Assembly (NCBI GenBank): GCA_964649745.1
Contig: CAZYQI010000034.1
Coordinates: forward strand, 1-32,925
Source of the DNA: CAZEHS01 sp964649745
Lineage (GTDB): Bacteria; Bacillota; Clostridia; Peptostreptococcales; Acidaminobacteraceae
Reading direction: 5' to 3'
Length of the DNA: 32,925 nt
The notes below the pieces were generated by a model that saw nothing but the letters and a program-made list of their open reading frames with translations, searched no databases and was not told the DNA's origin. The stretch's first letter is position 1; every line of letters starts with the position of its first letter. Positions 1 to 8,272 of the stretch are shown here, in pieces. Made by a program: the position numbers and the translations under genes.

Positions 1-13
1 TAAGCCGTTACAA

Positions 14-31
14 GGCTTCTGGCGGTTTTTT
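14..31. terminator. Probable right half of a terminator cut by the window edge
   Basis: A GC-rich arm (GGCTTCTGGCGG, 14-25) is followed directly by six T on the plus strand. On the minus strand it lies a few bases after the stop codon of the small peptide gene at 45-191. The pairing arm would lie before base 1, so the stem is inferred. If present, it would serve both a plus-strand gene outside the window and the peptide gene. Confidence 0.35.
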
Positions 32-44
32 CATTATGTAAGTG

Positions 45-191
45 TCAAACTCCCGGCCAAATCACAGGAGCGTCGGCCGAGGCCACCATCATCATTGCCG
101 CGCTGGAAATAATGACACCAAGTACGAAGATCAGAGCGCTGATAACGGTTATGAATCTTCTCTTATTGGCTATTCTAAGTTTGCGTTTCAT
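45..191 (-). CDS. SOS-controlled 48-residue single-span membrane peptide (YneA position, no LysM domain)
   Basis: The product begins with a very basic stretch (MKRKLRIANKRR), followed by one hydrophobic segment at about residues 13-38 and a ten-residue tail. It reads as a small membrane peptide or an uncleaved signal anchor. The ATG at 191 is chosen because GGAGGTG lies a few bases upstream; the longer reading frame to 284 would run through its own promoter. The gene is divergent from lexA, the place where Bacillus carries yneA, an SOS cell-division inhibitor of roughly 100 residues with a LysM domain. Here there is no LysM, and a probable terminator follows the stop, so the short form looks complete rather than broken. 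Two LexA boxes overlap its promoter and start region. By position it may delay division during DNA damage, but that role is inference. No homologue is recognised from sequence alone. Confidence 0.62.
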   Translation of the reverse strand: MKRKLRIANKRRFITVISALIFVLGVIISSAAMMMVASADAPVIWPGV

Positions 192-202
192 CTCGCACCT
201 CC

Positions 203-216
203 AGAACGTGTGTTCG
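203..216. promoter_or_regulatory. LexA (SOS) box 1
   Basis: AGAACGTGTGTTCG contains the perfect core GAAC-N4-GTTC of the Gram-positive SOS box. It lies just downstream of the expected transcription start of the minus-strand peptide gene, where bound LexA would block it. It begins 30 bp from box 2, close to three helical turns. Confidence 0.88.
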
Positions 217-224
217 TTAATTTG

Positions 225-253
225 ATTATAACCGAACACGCGTTCTAAATCAA
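225..253 (-). promoter_or_regulatory. Promoter of the SOS membrane peptide
   Basis: Read on the minus strand, TTGATT (253-248) and TATAAT (230-225) are separated by 17 bp. LexA box 2 fills most of the spacer and box 1 lies just past the start site, so repression should be tight. Confidence 0.75.
233..246. promoter_or_regulatory. LexA (SOS) box 2
   Basis: CGAACACGCGTTCT again shows a perfect GAAC-N4-GTTC core. It lies inside the -10/-35 spacer of the minus-strand promoter and about 28 bp upstream of the lexA -35 hexamer. It therefore controls the peptide directly and may autoregulate lexA less strongly. Confidence 0.88.
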
Positions 254-274
254 GCCCAAATAGCGAACTAATGT

Positions 275-303
275 TTGATGCCAATAAAAAAACATGCTAT
301 AAT
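275..303 (+). promoter_or_regulatory. lexA promoter
   Basis: TTGATG (275-280), a 17-bp spacer and TATAAT (298-303), with an extended -10 TG two bases before it. The expected start near 310 leaves a short leader before GAGGTGG and the ATG at 333. It excludes the in-frame ATG at 312 as a normal start. Confidence 0.78.
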
Positions 304-332
304 GGGGTCAAATGAAGGGGCGAGGTGGCAAA

Positions 333-959
333 ATGAGCAATGATCTTACTTCCAAGCAAAGAGACATCCTTGAATATATCGAAAGTCATGTGGCCGAGAA
401 GGGATATCCGCCCTCCGTTCGCGAAATTTGCGAAGCTGTGGGCTTGAAATCAACATCAACGGTACATGGTCATCTGCAACGCCTGGAAAAGAAAGGATAT
501 ATCCGACGTGACCAGACAAAGCCCAGAGCTATCGGGGTTCTTGAAGGCTCCGATCAGGATAACGTGATTCCATTCCCGCAGAAAGAAATTGCTGAAATAC
601 CTATTATCGGCAGGGTTGCCGCCGGCGAACCTATTTTGGCCGCTGAGAATTTTGAGGATACCTTCCCCGTCCCTATGAGCTTTATCGATGCCGGGAATTA
701 TTTCATGCTTCGCGTTAAAGGGGATTCCATGATAGAGGCCGGAATATTTGACCGGGATTTTGTATTGGTTCGACAGCAGGCAGACGCCCGGAACGGCGAT
801 TATGTCGTTGCCATGCTGGACGATTCGGCCACCGTTAAGACCTACTACCGCGAAAACGACCGAATCCGTCTTCAACCGGAAAACCCCAATCTTTCCCCGA
901 TCTATGCCAACCACATTGAGGTACTGGGAATTGTAAAGGGCGTATTCCGAAAAATATGA
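333..959 (+). CDS. lexA: LexA, SOS transcriptional repressor and self-cleaving protease
   Basis: LexA represses DNA-damage genes and cleaves itself when stimulated by RecA filaments. The 208-residue product has the N-terminal winged helix-turn-helix (about residues 1-65, including VREICEAVGLKS and the recognition stretch around TSTVHGHLQRL) and a C-terminal S24 peptidase domain. The scissile bond is Ala97-Gly98 (RVAAGEP), the nucleophile Ser132 (KGDSM) and the general base Lys169 (ATVKTYY). The spacings of 35 and 37 residues match E. coli LexA. The ATG at 333 is preferred over 312 because GAGGTGG (322-328) precedes it and 312 nearly coincides with the transcription start. The gene is transcribed alone and ends at a strong bidirectional terminator. 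Two LexA boxes lie upstream in the divergent intergenic region. Confidence 0.97.
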   Translation: MSNDLTSKQRDILEYIESHVAEKGYPPSVREICEAVGLKSTSTVHGHLQRLEKKGYIRRDQTKPRAIGVLEGSDQDNVIPFPQKEIAEIPIIGRVAAGEPILAAENFEDTFPVPMSFIDAGNYFMLRVKGDSMIEAGIFDRDFVLVRQQADARNGDYVVAMLDDSATVKTYYRENDRIRLQPENPNLSPIYANHIEVLGIVKGVFRKI

Positions 960-1003
960 TTTTTGATTGTGTGCAGTAAACCATTGAATCATGAACTTTG
1001 ACC

Positions 1004-1057
1004 AAAATAAGCCACCTCTAAAAGGAAATTTATTTCCAATTCGAGGTGGCTTATTTT
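1004..1057. terminator. Bidirectional terminator between lexA and the lyase gene
   Basis: A perfect 15-bp stem (1004-1018 with 1043-1057) has A-rich left and T-rich right flanks, so it works in both directions for the convergent genes. The 24-base loop holds a second small hairpin, GGAAA / TTTCC at 1024-1037. Confidence 0.88.
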
Positions 1058-1122
1058 AATTATCTTTCATATTGGTTTACGTAATATGTTTATGTCTACT
1101 CGAAATGGTATAAATCAGAGGA

Positions 1123-2394
1123 TTATAGTAACTTTCTGTTCCTTAGCTCTTGAATTGCCTTCATCACTCCCAGCCGTCCGTGGGGATATGTGAGGCCTCC
1201 CTGAAAATAAGCGATATAGGGTGCCCGTATCGGTGCATCGGCGCTGAGCTCAATGGATGACCCCTGTACAAAAGCCCCGGCTGCCATGATGACTGGATCG
1301 GAGTATCCGGGCATATCCCAGGGCTCCGGCGTGACGTGGGAATCCACCGGGGCAGCGGCCTGTATCCCCTGACAAAAGGCAACAACCCTCTCCGGTGACC
1401 CCAGTTCCACTGCCTGGATGATGTCGCTGCGAAGGTCATCCGGTTCGGGGCATACCCTGAAGCCAAGGTTCTTGAATACCTGACCGCACAGCATGGCGTT
1501 CTTAACTGCCGCCATAACCACGGTGGGGGCCATAAACAGTCCCTGCAGGATAGAACGGGTCTGGCCAAAGGTGAGGCCGCACTCCTTTCCGATTCCCGGA
1601 CTTGTCATGCGCCAGCTCACCTGTTCGATCAAGGCTTCTTTCCCCACGATATAGCCTCCTGAAAGAGCCAGTCCTCCTCCGGGATTCTTGATCAGAGATC
1701 CCGCCATAAGGTCGGCTCCCACATGGGTCGGCTCCAGTTCCTCAAGAAACTCCCCGTAGCAGTTGTCCACCATGATGACCACCTCGGGCTTCACCTCTCG
1801 AACCCGGGTGATGATGCTGCGGATATCTCCGATGCTGAGGGACTTGCGCCAGCTGTAGCCGGCCGATCGCTGAATGTACACCATCTTGGTTTCCGGTGTC
1901 AGGGATTTAAGGATGGCTTCGCTGTCAAAACCACCCCTCGGAAGCAATTCCACCTGTCCGTAGGTGATCCCGTAATTGGAGAGGGCGCTACCGTAATCAT
2001 CCCGGATGCCGATGACATTCTCCAGCGTATCATAGGGCTTCCCTGTTATGGAGAGCAGCCGGTCCCCGGGACGAAGCACCCCGGAAAGGCAAAGGGTCAG
2101 CGCATGGGTGCCGTTCACGATGAGCGGGCGCACAATAGCGCTTTCCGTACCGAAAACATCCGCAAAAACAGCTTCCGTAACCTCGCGGCCAGCATCATTG
2201 TACCCATATCCGGTATTCCAGTTGAAGTGCATATCGCTTAAGCGGTGCTTCTGGAATGCCGCCAAAACCCGGTACTGGTTTGTCGCCTCCATCCGCTGGC
2301 AGCGTGAAAATTGCTCAACCAGCAGCTGTTCAGCTTTTTCTACAGTTGTTTCGGTTTCCCGGTCGATTCCGAAAAAAGCATTCAAAGGATTCAT
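1123..2394 (-). CDS. PLP-dependent methionine gamma-lyase-like protein (YnbB / 'aluminium resistance' family)
   Basis: A fold-type I PLP enzyme of the Cys/Met metabolism superfamily, 423 residues from the ATG at 2394. The likely PLP lysine is Lys236 (GSLIKNPGGG) and the ring-nitrogen aspartate is Asp210 (IMVDNCYGE). The glycine-rich LSGGYIVG follows the lysine. The family is often labelled aluminium resistance protein; its true substrate is not established, and C-S lyase activity is assumed from homology. The start is not certain: GTG at 2418 opens the frame but has no ribosome binding site, whereas GAAGGGG precedes the ATG at 2394 at a rather long spacing. The gene follows hfq as in many Firmicutes, but a terminator at 2425-2450 separates the two, so expression may depend on readthrough or a weak local promoter. 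Confidence 0.88.
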   Translation of the reverse strand: MNPLNAFFGIDRETETTVEKAEQLLVEQFSRCQRMEATNQYRVLAAFQKHRLSDMHFNWNTGYGYNDAGREVTEAVFADVFGTESAIVRPLIVNGTHALTLCLSGVLRPGDRLLSITGKPYDTLENVIGIRDDYGSALSNYGITYGQVELLPRGGFDSEAILKSLTPETKMVYIQRSAGYSWRKSLSIGDIRSIITRVREVKPEVVIMVDNCYGEFLEELEPTHVGADLMAGSLIKNPGGGLALSGGYIVGKEALIEQVSWRMTSPGIGKECGLTFGQTRSILQGLFMAPTVVMAAVKNAMLCGQVFKNLGFRVCPEPDDLRSDIIQAVELGSPERVVAFCQGIQAAAPVDSHVTPEPWDMPGYSDPVIMAAGAFVQGSSIELSADAPIRAPYIAYFQGGLTYPHGRLGVMKAIQELRNRKLL

Positions 2395-2424
2395 GGACAG
2401 TGTGACCCCTTCCCTCACTTATTC

Positions 2425-2450
2425 AAAATAAAACCCCCTGATCAAGGGGG
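2425..2450 (-). terminator. Intrinsic terminator after hfq
   Basis: On the minus strand, CCCCCT (2450-2445), a five-base loop and AGGGGG (2439-2434) are followed by TTTTATTTT. It closes the miaB-hfq transcript before the lyase gene. Confidence 0.82.
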
Positions 2451-2474
2451 CATGTGTACAGTCCGTAGATGAAG

Positions 2475-2747
2475 CTATTCTTCTGCGTTTATTTCCTGTT
2501 TATCCATTTCCGAAGGCTTGGGCGGATTGTTCATGAAGTTTACAGGCTTTGCGGGAACGATGGTGGATACCGCATGCTTGTAGATCATCTGCTGCTTGCC
2601 GTCTGAATCGATAACGATGGTGTAGCTGTCGAACCCTTTGACATAGCCCTTGATCTGATAGCCGCTGATTAGATACACCGTGATCAAGCCATGCTCTTTT
2701 CTCACCTGATTCAAAAAGATATCCTGAAGATTGAGTGCCGACTTCAT
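2475..2747 (-). CDS. hfq: Hfq, RNA-binding Sm-like chaperone
   Basis: Hfq forms a hexameric ring that binds U-rich small RNAs and mRNAs. The 90-residue product has the N-terminal NLQDIFLNQVRKE segment, the Sm1 region (VTVYLISGYQIKGYVKGFD type) and the diagnostic Sm2 motif YKHAVSTIVP at about residues 56-65. The tail after residue 70 is short and acidic, as in Firmicutes, unlike the long tail of enterobacteria. A clear GGAGGGG lies upstream of the ATG, and the gene begins 24 bases after miaA, the classic miaA-hfq pairing. It is the last gene of the miaB-mutS-mutL-miaA-hfq run before a terminator. Confidence 0.97.
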   Translation of the reverse strand: MKSALNLQDIFLNQVRKEHGLITVYLISGYQIKGYVKGFDSYTIVIDSDGKQQMIYKHAVSTIVPAKPVNFMNNPPKPSEMDKQEINAEE

Positions 2748-2771
2748 AAGACCCCTCCTAAAAGCAGAATT

Positions 2772-3689
2772 TTAAAGCAAATCCTTGACCGCACAGACCG
2801 CACTAGAGGTATCCCGAATCTGCGACAGATCCAGCCAATGGGCTTCCTGATAGCGGTTGAACCAGGTCATCTGCCGTTTGGCATAACGCCTGGTATTCTG
2901 TTTGATGCTGTCCACAGCCTCTTCATACCCATATTGGCCTTCGATAAACGCCAGAAGTTCCTTGTAGCCGATCCCCTGCATCGACTGAAGTCCCTTATGG
3001 CAACCGGATTCCATCAGCTGCTCCACCTCGGATAAAAGGCCGGATGACATCATTAAATCAACCCTTTTATTGATTCTATCATATAATTCCATTCGAGGAC
3101 GCGTCAAGCATATAAATAGGAATGAAAATTCTAAATTCCGCACCGGAGTTCTGGCAAAATCCCCTTTTTTAGAGCCGCCCATCTCATTGATCTCAATGGC
3201 GCGGATTACCCGTTTGATATTGTTGGGGTGAATGGCAGCGGCCCCTTCAGGGTCTTGATCGACAAGCCGCTGATAGAGGGCTTCCGTTCCTTCTTTGCGA
3301 AGAAATTCCTCCAGTTCCTTGCGGAAGGAATCATCCGAGGTGGTGCCCGAAAAATCCATATCATACAGGAGCGAATTGATATAAAGCCCGGTTCCGCCGG
3401 AAACCACCGGAACCCTGCCCCTGCCATGGATTTCGCGAATCGCAGCCTTGGCTCTCAGCTGGAAATCCGCCACAGAGAAGGCATGATCCGGATCAATGAT
3501 ATCGATAAGATGGTGAGGTACGGCAGCCAGCTCTTCCGGACTGGGCTTTGCGCTGCCGATATCCATACGGCGGTAGATCTGCATGGAATCGGCAGAAACA
3601 ATTTCGCCTCCCAGCTGTGCGGCCAGTTGTAGGGTTACATCCGTTTTCCCCACCGCCGTGGGACCTGCAATAATGATGACTGTGTTCAT
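2772..3689 (-). CDS. miaA: MiaA, tRNA dimethylallyltransferase
   Basis: MiaA transfers a dimethylallyl group to N6 of A37 in tRNAs that read codons beginning with U. Its product is the substrate of MiaB, encoded upstream in the same run. The 305-residue protein has the P-loop GPTAVGKT at residues 9-16, the substrate region VSADSMQIYRRMDIGSAKP, and the HHLIDI motif. The C-terminal part carries the conserved QNTRRYAKRQMTWFNR tRNA-binding helix. The ATG at 3689 is chosen over an upstream in-frame start because GAGGAA precedes it; this ribosome binding site overlaps the mutL stop codon, suggesting translational coupling. Length is normal for the family. Confidence 0.97.
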   Translation of the reverse strand: MNTVIIIAGPTAVGKTDVTLQLAAQLGGEIVSADSMQIYRRMDIGSAKPSPEELAAVPHHLIDIIDPDHAFSVADFQLRAKAAIREIHGRGRVPVVSGGTGLYINSLLYDMDFSGTTSDDSFRKELEEFLRKEGTEALYQRLVDQDPEGAAAIHPNNIKRVIRAIEINEMGGSKKGDFARTPVRNLEFSFLFICLTRPRMELYDRINKRVDLMMSSGLLSEVEQLMESGCHKGLQSMQGIGYKELLAFIEGQYGYEEAVDSIKQNTRRYAKRQMTWFNRYQEAHWLDLSQIRDTSSAVCAVKDLL

Positions 3690-3696
3690 AAATTCC

Positions 3697-5622
3697 TCAT
3701 ATACGCTTGAAGCGTTTCTCCAGTTCCTGTTTTTCAACGGCGATGATGATGGGACGTCCGTGAGGACATGTGTAGGGAGAATCCAAATCCTTCAGCTGGC
3801 GGATCAGACCTTCGATTTCAGGAAGAGCCAGTACATCGAAGGCTTTAATGGCCTTCTTGCAGGATTCCCTTATAATCAGCTCCTGGCGGATATCCGTAAG
3901 GTCCTTCCCCATCTCAAGCTCCCGCACGAAATCCTGAAGCAGTGTTTTTAACAGCTCCGGCGGCAATGGGACGGAACCCACCAGAGGAACCTCCCGGACC
4001 AAGAGCGCATCGCTTCCGAATACATCGTAGCGGAAGCCCGCCTGCTCCAACGAGGGCTTCAGATCCTCACTGTGCATGACCGCCTTGGGATCCAGGTTGA
4101 TGACCTCCGGCGCCAGAAGCAGCTGCGTTACCATGGCATGACGCTTCCAGTCCCGGATGAAAGCTTCAAACAGCACCTTCTCATGGGCCGCATGCTGATC
4201 GATCAGGTATAAGGTAGTGTCTTTTTCTGCCAAGATATACGTTCTGAAAAGCTGACCGATGATCCGCAACCCTTCATACAGGCTTTCCTTCTCAAAGGGC
4301 AGCGCATGGGAAGGATGAAGCTGAACCGGCTCCGGTTCCACCTTCATCAGCAGCAGGGCCGGATCTGCCGGTAATTCCGTCGTCACATAAGAGGGGGTCC
4401 ATTCATTTATAGCGCTCTTTTGTTCGAGCTTCGTTTCATAGGAGGTTTCCTGTATTATGGCCATTGGAGCTGCTGCTGGCGTCTCCATTGTCGGTATCGG
4501 TTGTGTGACGGTAATGACAGCAGGTGCTGCAACAGGTGGTTCAACAGGCATCTGAGGGACATAGACTGCCACTTCAGGTACGGCTTCTTTGGCCGTTTCT
4601 GTCTTATAGCGAACCGACGGCATCAGGTTCCGGTTCAAAAGCGTTTCCCTGATCATCTGGAATAGGACCTGGCGCACGCTGGGCTCATCCTGAAACCGTA
4701 TCTGAATCTTGGCCGGATGAATGTTCACATCCAGACGTTTCTGATCCAGTTCAAGGTTGATGAAGCATACGGGGAATCTGTTTATGGGGAGCAGTCCCTG
4801 ATAGCCCATTTCAACCGCTTCGGAAAGAAGGTTGCTCCGGACCGTCCGTCCATTGACCACATAGTGCTGCATTTGGCGGTTTCCACGGTTCAGGGTCAGA
4901 TCCCCGAGAAATCCATTCAGGCGGATGCCCTCCCGCTCAATTTCAACGGGGATCATGGATTTCGCTAGGCTCCGTTCATAAACGCCGGCAATGGCTTCCA
5001 ACAGCTTCCCGTTCCCGGAGGTCATAAAGATATCCTGGTGATCCGCTATGAAGCGGAAGCTCACGGTAGGCTTGGAAACGGCCAGCCGGCTGATCCACTC
5101 TGTAATGGCAGCCAATTCCGCTCCGTTGGATTTCATAAATTTCATCCGGGCCGGAGTGTTGAAGAACAGGTCCTTTACAATGACAGTGGTGCCTTGAGGT
5201 GCCCCTGTCTCTTCCAGGGAAACGGTGCGTCCTCCCTGCACCTCCAGGCGATGCCCGACACCGGCATCAGCGGGCCGGGTGATCAGCTCCAGCATGGAAA
5301 CCGCAGCAATGCTGGCCAGGGCTTCTCCACGGAATCCCAGGGAATGGACGGTATTCAGGTCATGAACCGACCGGATCTTGCTGGTGGCATGCCGTTCCAT
5401 GGCCAGGGCTATATCATCGAAATGGATGCCGCAGCCGTTGTCGGAGATGCGGATATAGGTCTTGCCCCCTTGGCGCACCTCTACCGTAATCTGCGTGGAG
5501 CCGGCATCCATGGCGTTTTCAACGAGTTCCTTCACAACGGCAGAAGGACGTTCCACCACCTCTCCGGCGGCTATCTTGTTGGCCGTCAGGGGATCCAGTC
5601 TTAATATACGTGCAATTTCCAT
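3697..5622 (-). CDS. mutL: MutL, mismatch repair ATPase with endonuclease domain
   Basis: MutL couples mismatch recognition by MutS to strand incision. The 641-residue protein has the GHKL ATPase motifs ENAMDAGS (35-42), DNGCGI (61-66) and GFRGEAL (96-102), then a low-complexity Pro/Ala/Val/Glu linker (roughly 345-420). The C-terminal dimerisation and nuclease domain carries the metal-binding DQHAAHEKVLFE at 475-486, SCKKAIK near 587 and CPHGRP at 619-624. These residues mark the endonuclease-active MutL found in bacteria lacking MutH. The ATG at 5622 has GAGGTG before it, overlapping the mutS stop; a GTG at 5628 is part of that ribosome binding site. The gap to mutS is 7 bases. Confidence 0.97.
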   Translation of the reverse strand: MEIARILRLDPLTANKIAAGEVVERPSAVVKELVENAMDAGSTQITVEVRQGGKTYIRISDNGCGIHFDDIALAMERHATSKIRSVHDLNTVHSLGFRGEALASIAAVSMLELITRPADAGVGHRLEVQGGRTVSLEETGAPQGTTVIVKDLFFNTPARMKFMKSNGAELAAITEWISRLAVSKPTVSFRFIADHQDIFMTSGNGKLLEAIAGVYERSLAKSMIPVEIEREGIRLNGFLGDLTLNRGNRQMQHYVVNGRTVRSNLLSEAVEMGYQGLLPINRFPVCFINLELDQKRLDVNIHPAKIQIRFQDEPSVRQVLFQMIRETLLNRNLMPSVRYKTETAKEAVPEVAVYVPQMPVEPPVAAPAVITVTQPIPTMETPAAAPMAIIQETSYETKLEQKSAINEWTPSYVTTELPADPALLLMKVEPEPVQLHPSHALPFEKESLYEGLRIIGQLFRTYILAEKDTTLYLIDQHAAHEKVLFEAFIRDWKRHAMVTQLLLAPEVINLDPKAVMHSEDLKPSLEQAGFRYDVFGSDALLVREVPLVGSVPLPPELLKTLLQDFVRELEMGKDLTDIRQELIIRESCKKAIKAFDVLALPEIEGLIRQLKDLDSPYTCPHGRPIIIAVEKQELEKRFKRI

Positions 5623-5629
5623 AGGCACC

Positions 5630-8272
5630 TCAGCGTTTCTGAACCCTTTGAATCAGTTCATGGAGTTTATTGAGTGAGGACATCGGGGTCATTTCCAGGA
5701 TGTTGATCTGCCGCAGCTCATCTACGATCTCCGTTTCAAGAAGCGTGAACAGATCCAGCTGCTGCAACCCTTCCGTGTCCTCCTGTATCCTTGGTGAAGA
5801 TGGCGGCTGGTAAGGATTATTGATGTCGTGCTCCTCCAGCTCGATGAGGATTTCCTTGGCCCGTCGGATCACCTCGGTTGGAATCCCCGCCAGGCGGGCC
5901 ACCTGGATACCGAAGCTCTGGTTGGCGCCCCCCCGTATGATTTTTCGAAGGAACACAATCTGCTCTCCGATTTCCTTAACAGAAATACAGTAGTTCTTAA
6001 CGCCGGGGCACTTGCCCTCCAGCTCCGTCAACTCGTGATAGTGGGTGGCGAACAGGGTCTTGGCCTTCACATGGGCGTTGATGGTCAGGTACTCCACCAC
6101 GGCCCAGGCGATGCTGAGGCCGTCGTAGGTGCTGGTTCCCCTGCCGATCTCATCCAGTATAATCAGGCTGTTCACGGTGGTGTTGTTCAGTATGTTGGCC
6201 AGCTCCGTCATTTCCACCATAAAGGTACTCTGACCCTGAAACAGGTCATCAGATGCCCCTATGCGGGTGAACACCCGGTCTACGATACCCATACGGGCCC
6301 CTGCGGCCGGCACGAAGCAGCCCATCTGACCCATCAGCACAATCAGGGCCACTTGTCTTAAATAAGTGGATTTACCCGCCATATTGGGGCCGGTAATGAT
6401 ATAGAACTGATTAGCGTCGATATCCAGAAGGGTGTCATTGGGAACAAAGCCCTCCTGCCCGGTGATCTGCTCCACCACCGGATGGCGGCCATCGGTTATG
6501 ACAACATCATTCCCGGTTACCATCTTCGGGCGCACATACCGGTTCTTGAAGCTCACCTCTGCGAAGGACGCCAGCACATCCAACAGCGCCAATGCGGAGG
6601 CCGACTGGAGAATACGCGCCACCTGCCCTTGAACCTGTTCCCTGAGGCTGCTGAAAAGCTCATATTCCAGTTTGCTGATCCGCTCTTCCGCCCCCAGGAT
6701 TTTTGCCTCGATATCCTTTAGCTCCGGGGTGATGTAGCGCTCCGCGTTGGCCAGGGTCTGCTTCCTGATGTAATGCTCCGGAGCGGATGCCAGATTGGAT
6801 TTCGTTATTTCGATGTAATATCCGAACACCTTGTTGAAGCCTATTTTCAGATTCTTGATGCCGGAGCTCTCCCGTTCCTTGGCCTCGATATCCAGAACCC
6901 AATATTTGCCCTTGGTCATGATGGTGCGCAGCTCATCCAGATCGGCATTGAAGCCATCCCGGATGAATCCCCCCTCCCGCACTGAAAACGGGGGCTCGTC
7001 GCCGATGGTCTCCGTGATCCAGGCGCATACGTCCTCAAGGCCATCCAGTTGCCCGATGATATCGGCCAGTTCACCGGCATTCACGTCCGCTATGATGGAT
7101 TTGATGGCAGGAATCACAGAAAGGGACTGCTTCAGGGCCACCATGTCCCTGGGATTCACGGTGCCGTAAACCACCTTGGAACACAGCCGTTCCATATCAT
7201 AGATCTGACTCATGGTTTCCCGGAGCTCTTCCCGTGTTAAGTGTTCTTCCAAAAGCGCAGCCACGGCATCGTGACGGCGCACGATGGCATCCAGATCCGT
7301 CGAAGGCTCCTCAATCAGCTTCCGGAGCTTGCGCCCGCCCATGGCGGTACGGGTTTTGTCCAGAACCCACAGCAAGGACCCTCTGCGGTCTTTTCCCCGA
7401 AGGGTTTCCGTAAGCTCAAGATTGCGTCGTGTGAATTTATCCAGCAGCATGAAGGCGCTGGTATGATACACCTGAAGATTCCGGAAATGCGTCAGCTGTA
7501 CCTTTTGGGTTTCTTCGATATAGCTCAGGAGCGCCCCCGCCGTTCGCAGGGCGGGATGGTCCTGTTCAAGGCCAAAACCGTCTACCGAAGCCACATTGAG
7601 GATGCGACACAGATTATTCGTGGCGTTTTCCAGTGCAAAATTCGCTTCAGGATGGGTGGTGATGGCCGGTGTCATGATTTTTGTCAGGGCTTCGTTCACC
7701 TGCTCCGGCAGGATCAATTCATGACCGATGATGATTTCGCTGGGCTTCAGCTTAACCAGTTCATCTGTAAGGGTCTGCCAATCCTTGCCGCCGAAGCCTC
7801 CCGTTGCCCGGAGCTCTCCGGTGGTGATATCGGCGTAGGAAAGTCCGAAGGTATCCCCCTCCAACACCAGAGCTGCCAGGTAGTTATTGGCTTTGTCCTC
7901 CAGCATGGCGGGATCGATCACCGTTCCCGGGGTGACAATGCGCACCACTTCCCGCTTCACGATTCCCTTGGCCAGGGCCGGATCTTCCATCTGTTCGCAG
8001 ATGGCCACCTTGAACCCCTTTTCCACCAACCGGGCCAGATAACCGTCTGCCGAATGGTAAGGCACACCGCAAAGAGGCGCCTTCTGATCGTTTCCGCAGG
8101 CCCTGGCGGTAAGGGTTATATCCAATGCCTTGGAAGCCTGGACGGCATCATCGAAGAACATCTCGTAAAAGTCGCCGAGGCGGTAGAACAGGATGAAATC
8201 CGGATAGTTCTTCTTTATCTCAAAATACTGCTTCATCATAGGGGTTAAGTGTTCCATAGTTGCCTCGCTCAT
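5630..8272 (-). CDS. mutS: MutS, mismatch recognition ATPase
   Basis: MutS binds mismatches and small loops in DNA and recruits MutL. The 880-residue product has the mismatch-reading motif GDFYEMF (33-39, with Phe35 and Glu37 as the FxE pair). It continues through the connector, lever and clamp domains to the ABC-type ATPase: Walker A GPNMAGKST at 628-636, Walker B LIILDEIGRGTS near 703-714 and the FATHYHEL switch near 741-748. The C-terminal part after about 800 is shorter than in enterobacteria. The start codon overlaps the miaB stop by four bases (ATGA) and has GGGGAG upstream. A second in-frame ATG five codons later also has a possible ribosome binding site. Confidence 0.98.
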   Translation of the reverse strand: MSEATMEHLTPMMKQYFEIKKNYPDFILFYRLGDFYEMFFDDAVQASKALDITLTARACGNDQKAPLCGVPYHSADGYLARLVEKGFKVAICEQMEDPALAKGIVKREVVRIVTPGTVIDPAMLEDKANNYLAALVLEGDTFGLSYADITTGELRATGGFGGKDWQTLTDELVKLKPSEIIIGHELILPEQVNEALTKIMTPAITTHPEANFALENATNNLCRILNVASVDGFGLEQDHPALRTAGALLSYIEETQKVQLTHFRNLQVYHTSAFMLLDKFTRRNLELTETLRGKDRRGSLLWVLDKTRTAMGGRKLRKLIEEPSTDLDAIVRRHDAVAALLEEHLTREELRETMSQIYDMERLCSKVVYGTVNPRDMVALKQSLSVIPAIKSIIADVNAGELADIIGQLDGLEDVCAWITETIGDEPPFSVREGGFIRDGFNADLDELRTIMTKGKYWVLDIEAKERESSGIKNLKIGFNKVFGYYIEITKSNLASAPEHYIRKQTLANAERYITPELKDIEAKILGAEERISKLEYELFSSLREQVQGQVARILQSASALALLDVLASFAEVSFKNRYVRPKMVTGNDVVITDGRHPVVEQITGQEGFVPNDTLLDIDANQFYIITGPNMAGKSTYLRQVALIVLMGQMGCFVPAAGARMGIVDRVFTRIGASDDLFQGQSTFMVEMTELANILNNTTVNSLIILDEIGRGTSTYDGLSIAWAVVEYLTINAHVKAKTLFATHYHELTELEGKCPGVKNYCISVKEIGEQIVFLRKIIRGGANQSFGIQVARLAGIPTEVIRRAKEILIELEEHDINNPYQPPSSPRIQEDTEGLQQLDLFTLLETEIVDELRQINILEMTPMSSLNKLHELIQRVQKR

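Noticed and set aside
7241..8248. A 335-codon plus-strand frame opposite mutS
   Set aside because: mutS on the minus strand carries every family motif in the same stretch; the plus frame has no start signal and no recognisable domain.
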